From contig WTXD01000008.1 in assembly GCA_022496205.1 (NCBI GenBank), positions 372,001 to 436,000 of the forward strand: 64,000 bases of DNA, in the 5' to 3' direction. A model generated the notes under the pieces. The model worked only from the letters and a program-made list of their open reading frames with translations. It was not told where the DNA came from and searched no databases. Position numbers and translations under genes: made by a program. The stretch is from Gloeopeniophorella convolvens (taxonomy: Eukaryota; Basidiomycota; Agaricomycetes; Russulales). Every line of letters begins with the position of its first letter. Position 1 is the first letter of the stretch. Positions 24,301 to 40,906 of the stretch are shown one piece after another.

Positions 24301-24592
24301 AGGAGTGCTCGCTGACGTCCATCTTGTCACTGTCGAAGGAGTGCATCGGGAGATGGCCGGCGGAGTGGGACGGGTGCGAATCGATGGGCTGGTCAAACTG
24401 GGACGAGAGGAAGGGCGGATGGGAGGAAGGGTGCGGGCCCGAGGGAGAGGGGACGGTGGAAGACTTGAGGATCTCGCCGAGCTCCCAGCGAGAGAGTTCG
24501 GGGCGAGCAGACTGGGGGGCGTCGGGGGAGTTCATGGCAAAGTCGGACCGGGCGTCGGAGGGAAGGTGATGCCAAGTGGCGGCGCGGGCCAT
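21356..24592 (-). CDS. CSL-family transcription factor (CBF1/RBP-J type) with three frame breaks
   Basis: DNA-binding factor homologous to RBP-J/Su(H)/LAG-1 and fungal Cbf11/Cbf12. Exons (minus): 24592-23610, 23549-23439, 23369-22720, 22657-21818, 21762-21356, about 997 aa. A long Ser/Pro-rich N-terminus precedes the CSL core: QYVRTPNRLAFGERTV, VAQKSYGTEKRFLCPPP, WWSDVVRRGEEPKLSPP, then the beta-trefoil (DPVSQLHKVAFE...FLSCMGEKVNTYRP, VWTIVGTDQVRYNFY) and a C-terminal TIG domain ending RADGVVFPSSVMYP. The trefoil exon reads correctly only if one base is missing at each of about 22320-22325, 22225 and 22148. Three -1 shifts restore the original frame. An alternative start is the Met at 24535. 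Not a clean ORF: either sequence errors or a damaged gene. Confidence 0.85.
22145..22330 (-). other. Cluster of three single-base deletions in the CSL coding exon
   Basis: Relative to the CSL protein reading, one base is missing between KVA and FEVFEP (near 22323), between EKVNT and YRPVEGRQW (near 22225) and between SPIMPS and SPIISTPVSN (near 22148). Each of the three frames carries sensible CSL sequence only in its own segment. None sits in a homopolymer longer than two or three bases, and no GT...AG pair of usable intron length bridges any of them. Confidence 0.7.
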
Positions 24593-24885
24593 GTAGGAGA
24601 GACGGGAGGAGGCGACCTAAAAGGACATGAGATGGAAGGAGACAACGGTTGTCTTTTTAATGATTTGCGTTGTGGGGACGCAAGGGGGGCGAGAGGGCGA
24701 CACGCCGCCGGGGGAACCGCCCGGAGGGGAATTCAGGATTGGGTCAGAATTGGGATTCAGTCAGAATTGGGATCCAGAGGCCCAGGGAAGCCTCGCTCTC
24801 GCAAGCAGGGAACGTCCGTCAGGGAACGACCGTTTGGTACCGTCTGGTGTAACCGTACCCGGGTCTGAACCTTATTCAACCTCCA

Positions 24886-24912
24886 CCCCGCCCCGCCCCG
24901 CCCCGCCCCGCC
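24886..24912. repeat. CCCCG pentanucleotide array
   Basis: About five perfect CCCCG units roughly 300 bp upstream of the CSL start codon. The G-rich minus strand could form a G-quadruplex or a GC-box-like cluster. Confidence 0.8.
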
Positions 24913-26477
24913 AGCCCTCCGTCGCGCTCTCCCACAATTTCTCCTACTCAGCCGCCGCCAGCCTATCCTCGTCCTTCTTTTTCTTCCTCCCCCTCCGCAC
25001 CGACTTTCTCTCCCGGCTCACCGATTGGTGCCTCTCCTCGAACAACCTACTCTGGCTCTTCGGCCACAATAGCTTGCCTTGCCGTCCGCCGTACGCAGAT
25101 ATCCCTCGGAGGCCGGGCCACCCCACATCGTGGCCCTGGCCATGCGACATACGCGCAACTCTCATTTCCAACCCATCGCTCGACTCGCCGCTCGCAGCCT
25201 ATCTCCGCGCTCATAGCAGACAAAGCACTCAAGTCACTCGCCTGTGCGGTAAGCAAGCCTGCACAGGGTCACAGTGACGTAAACCGCCAAGCGGTCGGGT
25301 CAGCGAGCAAGGCACGCCGCAGAGCGTTACCTCGGTTCGCACTCCTCGGCGCTCGCCGATGCACCAATCGAACCGCCCCGCCCGATAATCTGGCACCTGC
25401 TTTAATCCTCGCAAGCGCTCGCGAGCCCTTCAGCCACGGCTTCTTTCTCCTCCTTCCTCTTCCTCCTGACCTGCAGCGCCTCTTCTCGAACAGGAGAACC
25501 CCTCCTCGCGGCATCTTCCGCCAGAATTCCTCAATCGACACTGTTCAACGCAATCGCATAACGGCATGCCTCCTCCACTCGTATCACAACCACATGGTTA
25601 CATCTCTCGGTCATCCGGATCTGTTTCGCCTCCCGTCTTTCCAAGCTCAATCTCAAATCATTCTAATCTCCGTTACCTGATGGTGACCACCCAACATTAC
25701 TGTCACCTCAGCGGCCCGCGGCGGCTCTCCCTGAACAGGCCCTTGCTTTCCTCTCTCTCCTTTGCCTTTACACCTACAAACAGCCTCCCCGCATTCCTAC
25801 TCAGCGACTGCGCACTTTCGATCACGCTGCGCACAGCGAGTTACCCGGAAATGTAAAACGCGTCCGTGCACCCATCACCGGTCACCTCTGAGCTCCAATC
25901 ATTGTGCCTGCGCTTCGTTTCGTTCTGACGGCTTTGTTATGACCAACTGTGACATGAATCCGACTGACTCCTCTTCAGGCTTCATCAACGCGCACTGAGC
26001 CAATGGACCCGGCCTCCAGAATCTGGAGCCCCTTCGGACTCTTTACTCGCCAACCTCCGGGTCCTTGCCTTCCTTAATGGGAAGCACCTTATTTCTGGGT
26101 GACCACGCGGTCACTTGTCTGCCTGTGCTCAGCGTAGATAGACGTCTCGACGGATACTATACAGAACACGTCGTGCACGATGCGCGCCTGGGCTTTAGGA
26201 GGAGCACGTTCCTCTCTTCATGGCTTTATTTGATCTATCCAAGGCCAGCTCGCATCACTGATGCCGGTGGTCCTTGATACCTCTGCTGTATTTATGCTTG
26301 TCGCAGACTTGCCGCTCCGAAGTACGGTCGCGGCACGGCCCGCGCAAACGTCATCCGAAACATACAATGAAAACCATCAGGTAATTAACCTAGAGTTGCG
26401 GCGATGGTCGTTGCACATCATTCTGCGAACTATGGGCGTTCACGAACAAATTTATCTCTGCATTTCCTAGACAGCTA

Positions 26478-26490
26478 CCCCCCCCCCCCC
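26478..26490. repeat. Poly-C tract
   Basis: Run of 13 C in the gene-free block; prone to length error in sequencing. Confidence 0.8.
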
Positions 26491-29211
26491 AATCCTGCTC
26501 GATGGATCTCCGGACGGACACCTTTTTGGCTCTGAATGATGCTGTGGTCTATATCCTTCTCTGAAAGATGGCTGGTGTCGTCCCTAGAAATGATTGCGAG
26601 GCTTGGGCGGTGCTCACGACTTGCGCCGAGGCCTCCACGGCGCAGGCATACCGTGCTGAATGGCTTACGTTGCCCTGCCAATGACATCACAGCGCCTAAA
26701 TGCGACCTGTCCATTATCGACCACGGCGCACCTGTATAGCGTGCTCATCTGCTCGACTGCACCCGGGGTTGCGGGGAGGGTCGTCGCAGCCTGCAGCCCA
26801 GCCCAACCTTACGCGGCCTCCGACGACGGTCGGCTAGATTGACGCTTTGTGCCTCTTTGCCACCTTCTCTGGGCATTAGAAGCGCGGCGCGTATTAATAT
26901 CTATATTTCTTCGGCGGAAACTTTCTTTTGCCAGCGGGTTCGGGCATCGTCCTGAAATTCTTCTGAACTCTAGCCAGCGACAAGTCGTTACCCACAGGGG
27001 AGCCCGGCGGAGGCCAACAGGGCCCGCAACATCGGGGAACGCCGAACGCTCTATAGCCTCCGGGGTGTGCTATTGAGATAGCTGGGCACAAGCCCTGGTG
27101 GCTCTTTAAGCTTTCTCGCTGCCGTCCATCCTTACGGCATGGGCTGGACGACCGCACGCCATCCACGTACAAAGATTCGTGTCGAGGCCTAGGCAAGGCT
27201 CGCTACTGACTGCGGACTTGTGAGAGGCGTGGTATGTGATCTTGTACCCGCGCGAAAAACCCTCGGACAGCACCCTTCAAGCCGGACAGGCTTGTTTGAT
27301 CCTGATAGCTTCTCTGAACAGCGCCTTGTCGCCTTAGCCCTTCTGGCAACACTCGTTGGTCCGATCTGCAGCTTTAGCGACACGGCTTGCTGCCGCGATT
27401 ATCTTCATGCGCCAGTGGCATCTCGGCTTAACGAATGGAATCAGTCATGAAATCATGCCGTACGACTCTTCACTAGAGAGCGATTCTTTTTGACGTGCCT
27501 AGTCCTACAGCAACGACGAGGGGTCAATGATATCGCCATCAAGCGACGGAGGACGAATCAGGTGTGTCCTTGATCAACCCGCAGAGGTGCCGACTCAAAA
27601 CCCCCACTTTGGCATCGTCGCCCCGACTCGAGATCACCCCACCGCGTGTAAATTTCGCTCAAGTAGCCGGCATGGATTAAATGGCGACCCCACCGGCTCG
27701 ACGTCGGTCGGGTGTTGTACCCATTCTTCGCCTATCGGCGGACGATACGAGGTTGGCATCTGCCATATTCCTTCATGGGGCACCTGTCATTCTAAGCTAC
27801 ATGGTGCTGCAAGATTGAGCGTAGAGGGGTGAATCTTTAACGCACGTCAATATCCACAAAGGCACCATAGGCTCGGCCTCGGAAACGTTGAGATTGAACC
27901 TTTGTGGAAGGCAGCTGCCACCTCCGTCAAGGAGCTGTCAAGAGTGTCGTTAGACATTGGTGTCAATATCCGGCCCGACGGCAAAGAAACTTTTGGTGCC
28001 GTATGCGCTATCGTTGTGTTCGAACGACGCTGTCGGATGATCGGTGAGTCCCGCGCCACGATATTGCTGCTGATCATGCGTGCCCCTCCGTTACGTCCCC
28101 AGGTCCACATTCCTTCCTTCGAAAAATCGAGCCACTAACACAAGTCGGCATAATTCGGGAAGGTGCCGTCACCGCCCTCCTCTGCAGTCCGAGCGAGATG
28201 TGTTATTTTGTCATGCATTTGTCTTGCGCGCGTTGGGTGCACTTGGCGCGTTCTCCCGGCGCCACCGAGTGCTCTATCACGTCACGAACCGCATAATTGT
28301 GCAAAACACTGCGGCGTAGTGCCTCGCAGTCGACGCGTAGAGGCTAGAACACTCTTTACATAGCAGCGCTCGTCGTTGTAGGTGACCATGCGTACCCAAC
28401 ATAGCCTTAATCTCCCTCACAGCTTGACCACGCGAACCTGCGCTTGTATATGCGGTCGCCGATGGCCGACTACGTATTCCTAGTATGACAGACTCTAATA
28501 CGGGGAAGTAGGGTTGATATTTACTCCAGACTCTTCGCGGAGGGGTGGTTGTATGGCTTCTTGCGCTATGCGGGGCGGTGCGTTGCCTGATGCCCGTTCG
28601 TAGCGCACTAGGGCGCGTGCCACTTCCGGCGGAGCTCCCGGAGTACAACTGGTCTTCCATTCTGGTATACGGAGTCATACATTTGGCAATGTCGTTCCTG
28701 CCGCCTTGTTAAGGTTCTCAGGGCGTAGCTTCATGAGAAAGACAGTGAATTCTGTCGGCTAACGCAGATGACCTGTTTGCACGTGACTGGAACGTACCAC
28801 ACGAGCAACCGCAGTGCTTGGCACTGTTCAGTGGCGACCTCGTATCGCGCGAGCGACCAGTGTACGGTCATTACGGGTTTTCCCTACGTCGCCGAGGGAT
28901 ACAATGATTGGAGAAACTATGAGCTTCTGACGATGACCGCAGAGGCTGGCATCCGGGCAGCCCGATTCCGAAAAATCGGAACGGTGGCACAGGCACGAGA
29001 TGATATGGCCGTGACGAGATGCTAACACACCGCCGGAAACTTGCTTTTGTCCACCCACAGCGCGCACCCTCAGCTTCCCCTACCGTCTCCCTGGTCACCT
29101 CTCGGGCTCAGATACTGCGTATCCGGTCCGATCCATCCCACAGCCGTTCATTTTGCGACATCCATGCACGGGCGCTTCCACGTCTATTAGGTTGTGTAAC
29201 ACGTTTGCTCA

Positions 29212-30852
29212 ATGTCTGCCTCGGGATACCTATTAGAAACCACTCGCCGCCCCCCTCCTCCTCCCCTTCGGCTCCAAAGCCACGCAAAGCGTACCTCTAG
29301 CCTTACGAGAGCTGCCGCGTCACCAGAATCTGAAACACTCCTTTACGACCTTCCCTCGGCCACGCCTCTGTCTCCTCCACCTTCCAAGAGCGAACTGACC
29401 TCTCCCACGTCGCTAAACCACCCCGGACGCTCTAGAATCCGCCAGCCAAGAAGTCGAAGGACCAGCCCCCATCCGATTCCGAGGCAGCGTTCGACGACTC
29501 CGTCGAGGGCTCAGACCGATCTCGAAGATTTTGCAGATCGGTGTCGGAAATGGTCTGGTCCCACACAACTTCTGGCAAAAATTGCCTCGGCTGACACGTG
29601 TGTGACATTTCCAGGTACTTTGACCAGGATGAGGAGGCCGGGCGTCAGATGACGCAAACACTGGCCACGCTACCACCAGCGCAGCGTGCACCGTTCTCCA
29701 GGTTGCAGGCATCAATACGCTCAGGGTATCACGACAGTATCAATGCGCGTAGAACGGCGGAATTCAAGGCCCATCTTTCCGCGACACTTCCAGGCGCATC
29801 GCTCACGCCTCTTTCTCGAGCGAGCCCTGCTGGCAGCGCCGCCCGGAAAGAGAGATATGAGGCCTTCGATCGCTTCGTTCGAAGTTGGTGCACTGTTGGC
29901 ATGCCGGGCACGAAGCCGTTCTTCGAAGGTCTGTGGGCTCTCATGAGACTACAGGTCGTCCCTGAGCGACTCGGGGGCGCGGGAGGCCATCGCATCCATT
30001 GGGAAATCGACGACGCAGTTTTTAAAGAAGCGGGGTGAGTTGACTCTTTTGACCTGATCAGCAGGCTCTAAAGTGCTTATTTTTGGTTCGCAGTGGTAAA
30101 GATTTCATGCTCGAAGCCGTTAACGTGCTAAAAGGGGTCTGTTTCAACACGTACTTACATCGTCCGAGCATCTTCTGACCCCCCGCATGAATTAGGTTTT
30201 GGGATTTGAAGAGAGCCCTTCCAAGCGTACCTCGACATCAACACTTGGTTCTCCCACTCACGGCCCGTCTCCCCCAGTTCATGCTCGGTCTCAATCCCAG
30301 CCTCTCTCGTCGAAGCCACCTGTACCAGTGCGTCGGGCACAGCCTCCTCTCGCCAAGCGGCCTAGAGCGCCAAGTGACCCTTTCCTCGATACCCCATCGG
30401 TGTCACAATCCTATTCTTCCTCTCCTCGGTCGCCTGCCGTTCCCCTCTCCACGTCTCTCTCGGACACCATCGATGATCCACCGAGCCCAATAACACCTCC
30501 ACAGGAAATGGAAGACATATTTAACCCGCGGCCGGCCGCAACATATGGAACGCAAGAACTTGAAGAAGAGTACATGAGGACCTGGACATCGCCCGATCTC
30601 GCGAACCCAGAAGTTTTGCAGCTGCTCAAGCTGTTCCCGACCTTCGTCTCACGCCGTGCAACCCCACGCTTTCCTAGTGCCACCGACGCGCGTCGCTCAC
30701 CTGATCTCGAGGCCGGTGAGGAGCCTCCAGCAGCGGGTGAGGTCCGAGTCGGTACTGGTAAGATGTGGGTGAGCGCACGGATGCGCACGGGAGGTTGGGA
30801 AGGAACCTGGTGGACCAGATTCAAGAACTGGTGGCGCCAGTTGTTCTGCTAG
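29212..30852 (+). CDS. Unrecognised multi-exon protein
   Basis: Exons 29212-29552, 29615-30034, 30094-30136, 30196-30852 give 486 aa in frame, with canonical GT-AG introns. The N-terminal 100 residues are Pro/Ser/Arg-rich and disordered. A globular part follows (DLEDFADRCRKW|YFDQDEEAGRQM, then APFSRLQASIRSGYHDSI, RYEAFDRFVRSWCTVGMPGT, FFEGLWALMRLQVVPERLG, HRIHWEIDDAVFKEAGGKDF). The tail is again Ser/Pro-rich and ends in a Trp/Arg-rich amphipathic segment (WEGTWWTRFKNWWRQLFC) that could touch membranes. I recognise no family. The coherent splicing and helical core argue that it is a real gene, not noise. Confidence 0.65.
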
Positions 30853-33810
30853 TCGGCCTCCGCCCATCGGCCCCCCTATCCATCGCCTCCGCCCATCGCA
30901 CCACCCAATTCTGGTTTTCTTTTCCTGGGTCGTCGCTGCCATGATTTTTTTATCCAATGACCCCTTCCGTCTTCTATGCACATGGACGATTCTCGTGCGA
31001 ACCTCATGCCTGCCACCTCGTCGTCACCTTTTGTCATCTGCGTCGCCCCACATCCACTGATTGTTACTCCAAATGTGTACCGTCATTATTCGGGACAGTG
31101 TAACGCGTGTACGACAAATGCCACCAGTTTGGTACATCGTTGCATTAACCACTATCAAGCTGCCCGGCACACTAAGCTCAGATAGGTTGCTGAACGGCTT
31201 GTCAATCAGGGCATCCTATGGCGTCTTCCCTTGGTCGCGAGCCAGGGTGGCGTGGGGGAGGTACCCGTGTTCGCAGGTACAGCCCCATTTGTTGAGGAAG
31301 GAGATCTCAAGGAAAGTGTTACCGAAGCAGGCAAGAGAGTGGCTTTCGTCCCACGGCCGCAGGTCCTGACCTTGTGCTGCTCTTCTGTGGCTGGATGTGT
31401 GCGTTCCTTCCCAGCCTCACTTAAGGCGAGCGAGTCCCGGCGACAGGGGGACCTGAAATTCGTCGACCGAGACGCGGAACGGCGCGGGTCCTATTGGCAC
31501 GAGAGGGGCCCATCGTACGCTCCTACCAGTATGCGCAGACATACAAAGCCCTTCTGGAAAATCACATGCGTGCCCCGACGCGCGAGGCGGTGAGAACGTA
31601 CGCACACGACGCCATATGACGGCAGCGAGGGTGGGTGGCCCCCGCGAGGCAGCGCCGCACCTTATTTTACTGGTTAGCGATAACCGTGCACGTTACGTTG
31701 CGCCGCCCCGCTCGCTCGCACGCCGTGGCGTCCACTCGCGCAGGGCACATTGCGCACGTACGACGTGCGTTATCCCGAGAACGCCGGGGATTCATCATGG
31801 CAACGCGCTGGCATTAAGGAGCATTAGTCACGGCACGCACTTCATTCACCGCCACTTATCGGGGGCGTGCACGTCATATGCGGGCCACGACGAGAACCCG
31901 CGCACCGCGAAATGAGGGTCGGCGCATTGGTAGCCTACATTCGTATCTATCGTATTGGGCGCGCCGCGCTAAGGTTCGAATGGGCGAATGATCAGCATCG
32001 TCAGACTGACCCGGCCACACGGCCGCCCGCGCCTGCGCACGCCGTCATCGTCATACCTGCCTGACCATGCTCTGCAGCGCCGAACCGAGCGGTTCGCCCC
32101 GCGCCGGGGCACGGCACGCGCGCAGCTGCCCCCGCGCGAGGAATCCCGGAGCCAAACGGGCGCGCGCGGGCAATCCCGCCGACGCAACGAATCAACCGCA
32201 GCGCAGGGCACCCGCTGACGCGATACACTCTAGACAGTGATGGGCCAGGCGACCCAGCCAGCCGTCCGCCCGGCGTCCGCGTATGGACGCGGCGCTGCGG
32301 TGCGATTTGATCAGTCAGCCCCCCCTGCAGGGGACACGGTGCTTCGCGGGACGTCCGAGCGCGCCGCGGCGCATGCGCAGGCGTGCCGGGCGGATGCAGA
32401 GCTGCCGAGGGCGTGCGTGCGGGGGTACGCGCGCAGCGGTGGCAGGGCAATCGCCGCGGGGCCCACCCCCGCGGGCACGGACACGGACACGGACACGGGC
32501 ACGCCGCCGCCTTCTATCAATGGTGCGCGCCGCGTGTGTTTGGCGGCGCCGGGGCCCATGATGCGTCCATGTCCATCTCAGGACCGGGGATGGCAGTGGC
32601 GCCCCTGGCGCGGCTGGAGTGGCACGCGGCGCAGCTGTCACACAAGCGTAGGTTCCACTGGACGCCCGCGCCACAAACAGCTCGCCGCGCCGCGCGTGCC
32701 GAGGCGCCGCCCCTCTTGCGCCTGCGCCTGCGCGCACCACGCAGACGGATTGGTAACGGTGTATGTATGCGGGCAGGTGCGGCGAGGCGCGGGGCGGTGA
32801 TGGGCTGATGCCTGGTTGGCAGATGCCTGGAAGAGCGCCCCGTGCCGTGCATGGTCCCCGGTCGGGCCGCGGCGCGCACACCGGGTCGCCGCGGTGCTTG
32901 CACGCTGCCGCAGCCTGCCAGGCGCTGTTGGCAGCTGCGGCCGCGGCCGCCTGTCCCAGCTCCTTGACATGATCGCGCGCCGCGAAGCGATCGACGGCGT
33001 GCGCGTGGCGCGGGCTCGAGCTTGCCTGACAGACGCGCAGGCACACGGACCGGTCCGTCGCCTCCAATTATGTGCGCGTGTGTACGCGTCGCGAGCTCGC
33101 GCGCGAGGCGCGATGCGGCGCCGCGCAGGGCCTGGCACGCGCGCACGTGGTGCGGATTCGCGTCCCGAGTCGGAAGGCGCGGGCTGCGTGCGCGGAACGG
33201 GGCGGGCGCATCAGGGAGAAGGGCTTCCGATGGGACACCGCGGGTACACAAGCGGTACAGGTCGCGTGCGGGGAAGGCGGGAGGCCAGGGCGCCGCATGC
33301 GGGCGGGGTGGATCAGCGGACCTTGTGGGGGGCGCCGCGCGCGGGGGGATTGGCTGGCGTACGGACGATCAGGTGCGCGCGCGTCGCTGCGTGGGGCAAG
33401 GGAGCGTGCGTCGGTAAGGCGGCCGGGCGAGAAGTCGCGATCGGACACAGTTGCAAAAGGCGCGAGCCTGCTGACATACCGCAGTTGAATGAAGATGCTC
33501 GACATTGACGTAGAGGTGCGAAAATGGGGTGTTCGGTGCTTTTCTATAAGACAGCCAACAATGCTCTCGGCGCAGAAGGCGCAGAGAACGTCAATGTACA
33601 TTACCACGACAGGAAAGCAAGTCCAGGCACAGACCAGAAGTAGCCAGAAGTACATAAGGCAGAAGCGAAAGATCACGTCTGCGTGATCAGAACATCGCGT
33701 ATTACGAAGACGATTTAGAGTATTATATAGCACTCACTCCACGAATAAATGGGCCATACGCTGACAGATGGACATAGAACCAACACGAGAACAGATACTG
33801 ACAGATCGGA
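30853..33810. other. Gene-free block with a very GC-rich core
   Basis: From about 31.6 to 33.5 kb the DNA becomes strongly CG-rich with many CGCG steps and overlapping long frames on both strands, the pattern expected from few AT-rich stop codons and not from coding. It includes a GGACAC array near 32478. No frame gives a recognisable or consistent protein. The edges return to ordinary composition near 31.5 and 33.5 kb. Confidence 0.5.
32478..32502. repeat. GGACAC-type short tandem repeat
   Basis: About four copies of a GGACAC unit inside the GC-rich gene-free block. Confidence 0.7.
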
Positions 33811-35081
33811 TCATGTACGGACTTTGTGAGCTGACTTTCTACTTCGAGGAGGGAGCAGCTTTGCGACTTTCTCATACTCGCTCTCGCAGCCTGGCAATGA
33901 CACTTCGAATGAGCAAACTTGGCTAGAATGATAACTACGTATGCATTTTACGTACTTGTTCTCGAGGTACTCAATGTACCTCTCCTTGTACTCATTGCTC
34001 ATCAAAAGAGCTTCGTTCTGTTGCTCCAAGACTTCAGCGTATGCCGGAAGTGCCGATAATCCCATCGTCCTCGCTTCAATCTCCTCGGCAGACATCGAGG
34101 GCTCTGCATATACAGGGTCAAGACTCGACGACGGTGGCGTGGGACTGGGACTGGGTTCTCTGTACTGGTGCTGCAAGAATCCAATTCAGTACACACGCAG
34201 GAAACGTAATCAACCTGTACCCACCCAGTTGGAGGCAAATGGCGACGCAGCTTCGATGTCGGCGTCCTCTTTCGACCTTTCTTTGCCTTTGCCTGACGAC
34301 GGCGAAGTCGCTGGGCTATTAAGGTTCCGATGGTGCGCACTGTGACGGCCGCCGGAAGCCAACATAGAATTTAACTCGATTTTACGAATCTTCTTCGGTG
34401 GCGTTTGAGGACCCCGCGCGGAGGCTACGCGCTCCGAACTGCTAGCCACAGGCGAGGACCCAGCGACACGCTCTGCATCTCTTTCCCGGGCATGGAGTCG
34501 AAGATGTCTCTGCCAACCCGAGGGAGGGCCACTAGTCCCCGCTGAAGATCTGTTCACTTTGCCGCGAGGGGAAATCAGCGAGGAAGTGGAAGCCAATCTT
34601 GGATTGGAGGCTTCATGACCGGCTTCAGAGGATCTCCTGTGCTTTCGCTCGCCGACCATGGCGCCGGTGCTGCTAGTTGGAACTCCAAGGGATTGCGGCT
34701 CCAAGGGCTGGGTGGGCAACGTAGGGCTGGGCTGTGGGGATGGGACATCGACATAGATGGGCTCCTTGGACGCGGGCGCGTATGTCCAGTAGTGCCGTTC
34801 TGAATGTTACTCAGCAAAGAGCACCTGGAAGACTAAATCTCCCGCTCACTGATAAAACCACAATGGTCGTAATGAGTTTCACCCTTTTTGGTATACTTGC
34901 TAAGATGGCAGCTCCAAAAACGTCTGGTGGAATTGGTTACACAGAAATTTGTTATATTCGTCAAAACCCACTGTCCACTAGGCGAACTGCAGGGCATGGC
35001 GAGACGACCGTGCCAACAAAGCAGACGACCTTCGTCGTCGACCATTGCAGCGTGAACGTTGTTTGCGCGGACTTTAGGCAT
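33811..35081 (-). CDS. GRF-type zinc-finger protein with coiled-coil tail
   Basis: Exon 1 (35081-34850) splices through a GTGAGC...TTCAG intron to exon 2 (34799-34225), joining CGFI to KRHYWTYAP. This completes a GRF-like zinc finger: LLCWHG, then FC, NSTRRFWSC, HCGFIKRHYW, matching the C-x-C/H-G...N-x-x-R-x-F-x-x-C...C-G-F-x-x-W plan of GRF domains, which bind nucleic acid in Top3, APE2 and NEIL3-type proteins. Exon 2 is disordered and basic. Exon 3 (34170 downward) has a helical YAEVLEQQNEALLMSNEYKERYIEYLENKY coiled-coil-like segment. The 3' end is uncertain: either read-through to a stop at 33811 or a further intron after ENKY leading to a stop near 33723. The precise substrate is unknown. 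Confidence 0.6.
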
Positions 35082-36147
35082 AGGCGAACAGAAAGTGAGG
35101 TTTGCGAAGGCGAAACGAAATGCACAAGTTTAAAATGGGGTATCTATGCATTGGCCAGAATGGAGAGATAGGAGGTCAGAGGATGGACATGGGTGGCCAC
35201 AGCAGACGGGGGCAAATTGCAGTTCAACGTCAACGTTCACTTCCAGTGGCATATGCCGACGCGAGCGCGGGAGATTGCGTGACGAAATGGACGGGCCGAC
35301 TCTCTCCATTGCGTTTCCTTCGTGCCGCATAACGGTCTGCAACACTTGCGCAACGTATTGATGGCGACTTCCGGCACTGGTATCAGCGTCGAGACGAGGT
35401 ATTTCGCACCGGCGAAGCCATCGTTGCCTGCATTGGCGCTCCAGGCGACATGTCTTGCGGATTCTTACATGCTCTGGATCGGGGTGACCGAGGAGGCTGA
35501 AGAGAACGTCGGTCGTGCGGCGTCTCAGGGACGGCTTGGGAGAGACTGGGCTGTGGCGATGCCAGCGTGGAAAGTGCGTGCTCACGAAATGGAGAGATGG
35601 TTGGCTCCGATACGGTAGTAATGGTGTTCATTGGACAGACACTGCCTGCGACGGCGACTCCACTGTTGCGGTCATCGAGCTCGGATGTGGCACTCTCGTT
35701 GGCAACACGGCTGGGTAAGCAGCAGCAGCCTTGGCATATTCGCTGGTGATGATTTGTGATGGATGTGGAACGGGAACAGCGCGGCGGTTCGGGAAACAAA
35801 TCTTTTTGTCTGTGGACGTGCCGGTATCTGTGGGTGATGGTGCCGAGATAGTTGTAGAGGTGGAAAAGGCGCTGGTTGCGGGGCTGAAAGAATTGGAAGG
35901 CGAAAAGTGAATAGGAGACGGGTGTAAGAGGAAGGGGATGACGATGATAATACTGAGTGTCGGTACTCGGGGATCGATTACGGACGGCGGAGAGCATGCT
36001 CGGACGGCGCTGACCATCGCCTTGTCCATGACCATGTCCGTCTAAGAGCGCGACACTCGCCCTGATCCTGCCATCAGGTCCACAGGCTCCCACATCGTCG
36101 CTCGTTTCCTGTCCACATCTCCCCTTCGAGCCCCCGCAAACTAGGAC
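35082..36147. promoter_or_regulatory. Divergent intergenic region, GRF gene / YAK1
   Basis: 1.07 kb between divergent starts. A 387-codon antisense frame spans part of it but looks like composition shadow. This presumably holds a long YAK1 5' leader. Confidence 0.35.
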
Positions 36148-40380
<4,233 letters not shown>

Positions 40381-40906
40381 GCGCCGCACTCGTGCTGCCC
40401 CGCCCCCCGTGGCCGCCGCCCCGACGCGCGCCGACATCTCTTTCCCTATCTTCATGTGCAAATTTCCTCCCACTTTCTCCGTTTCCCTCCTTTTCTCCCT
40501 TGTCTATTCCTGTTCTCCCCCCGCTCTTATATTCTGTTGCTTCCGCATGCACACTCAAGGTTGTTTGTCTGCACTCCTCTACGGCTCGCATACAACGCCC
40601 CACCTCGTCCATGATCCATGAGCTTACGTTTTCTTTCTTTGTTATCCTGTTTGGCCCACCCGCGCGCCTGTGCAATGTCCCCCTGCCGCCGAGCGAGTAT
40701 CGGACGTCCATTTTTGCATCGCATGCATGCTCGTGTATGGTGTAAATCCCGCGCAAATGTATATGTCTCGGCAATGCAGCGCTTGCTTTGAGGACTCGGG
40801 CAAAGTTTCGGTCTAGCGAAGTGATCGGCCTATGTGGATTGAGATACGGCTGTCGTACATTCTGTCTGCCTCTGCCTCTGTGCCGCCCGGGCTTTTGGTG
40901 TGTTCT
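40381..40906. other. Convergent 3' intergenic region
   Basis: 3' UTRs of YAK1 and of the minus-strand phosphatase. Pyrimidine-rich; no gene seen. Confidence 0.5.

Larger units (their letters stand above)
24593..29211. other. 4.6 kb stretch without a supportable gene
   Basis: The first few hundred bases must hold the CSL promoter and 5' UTR: a near-duplicate TCAGAATTGGGAT at about 24744 and 24760, then a CCCCG array at 24886-24912, then pyrimidine-rich sequence. From 25.3 to 29.2 kb every frame is interrupted at short intervals on both strands. I find no domain, tRNA or terminal repeat. A C13 homopolymer lies at 26478-26490. It may be an old decayed element, a long regulatory region or noncoding RNA territory. 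Confidence 0.5.

Noticed and set aside
24158..24868. 236-codon plus-strand frame
   Set aside because: Opposite the Ser/Pro-rich CSL N-terminus and Gly/Arg-rich; a shadow of that exon.
32315..33251. Several 180-250 codon frames on both strands in the GC-rich island
   Set aside because: They overlap one another in all frames and look like random GC-rich translation; no domain.
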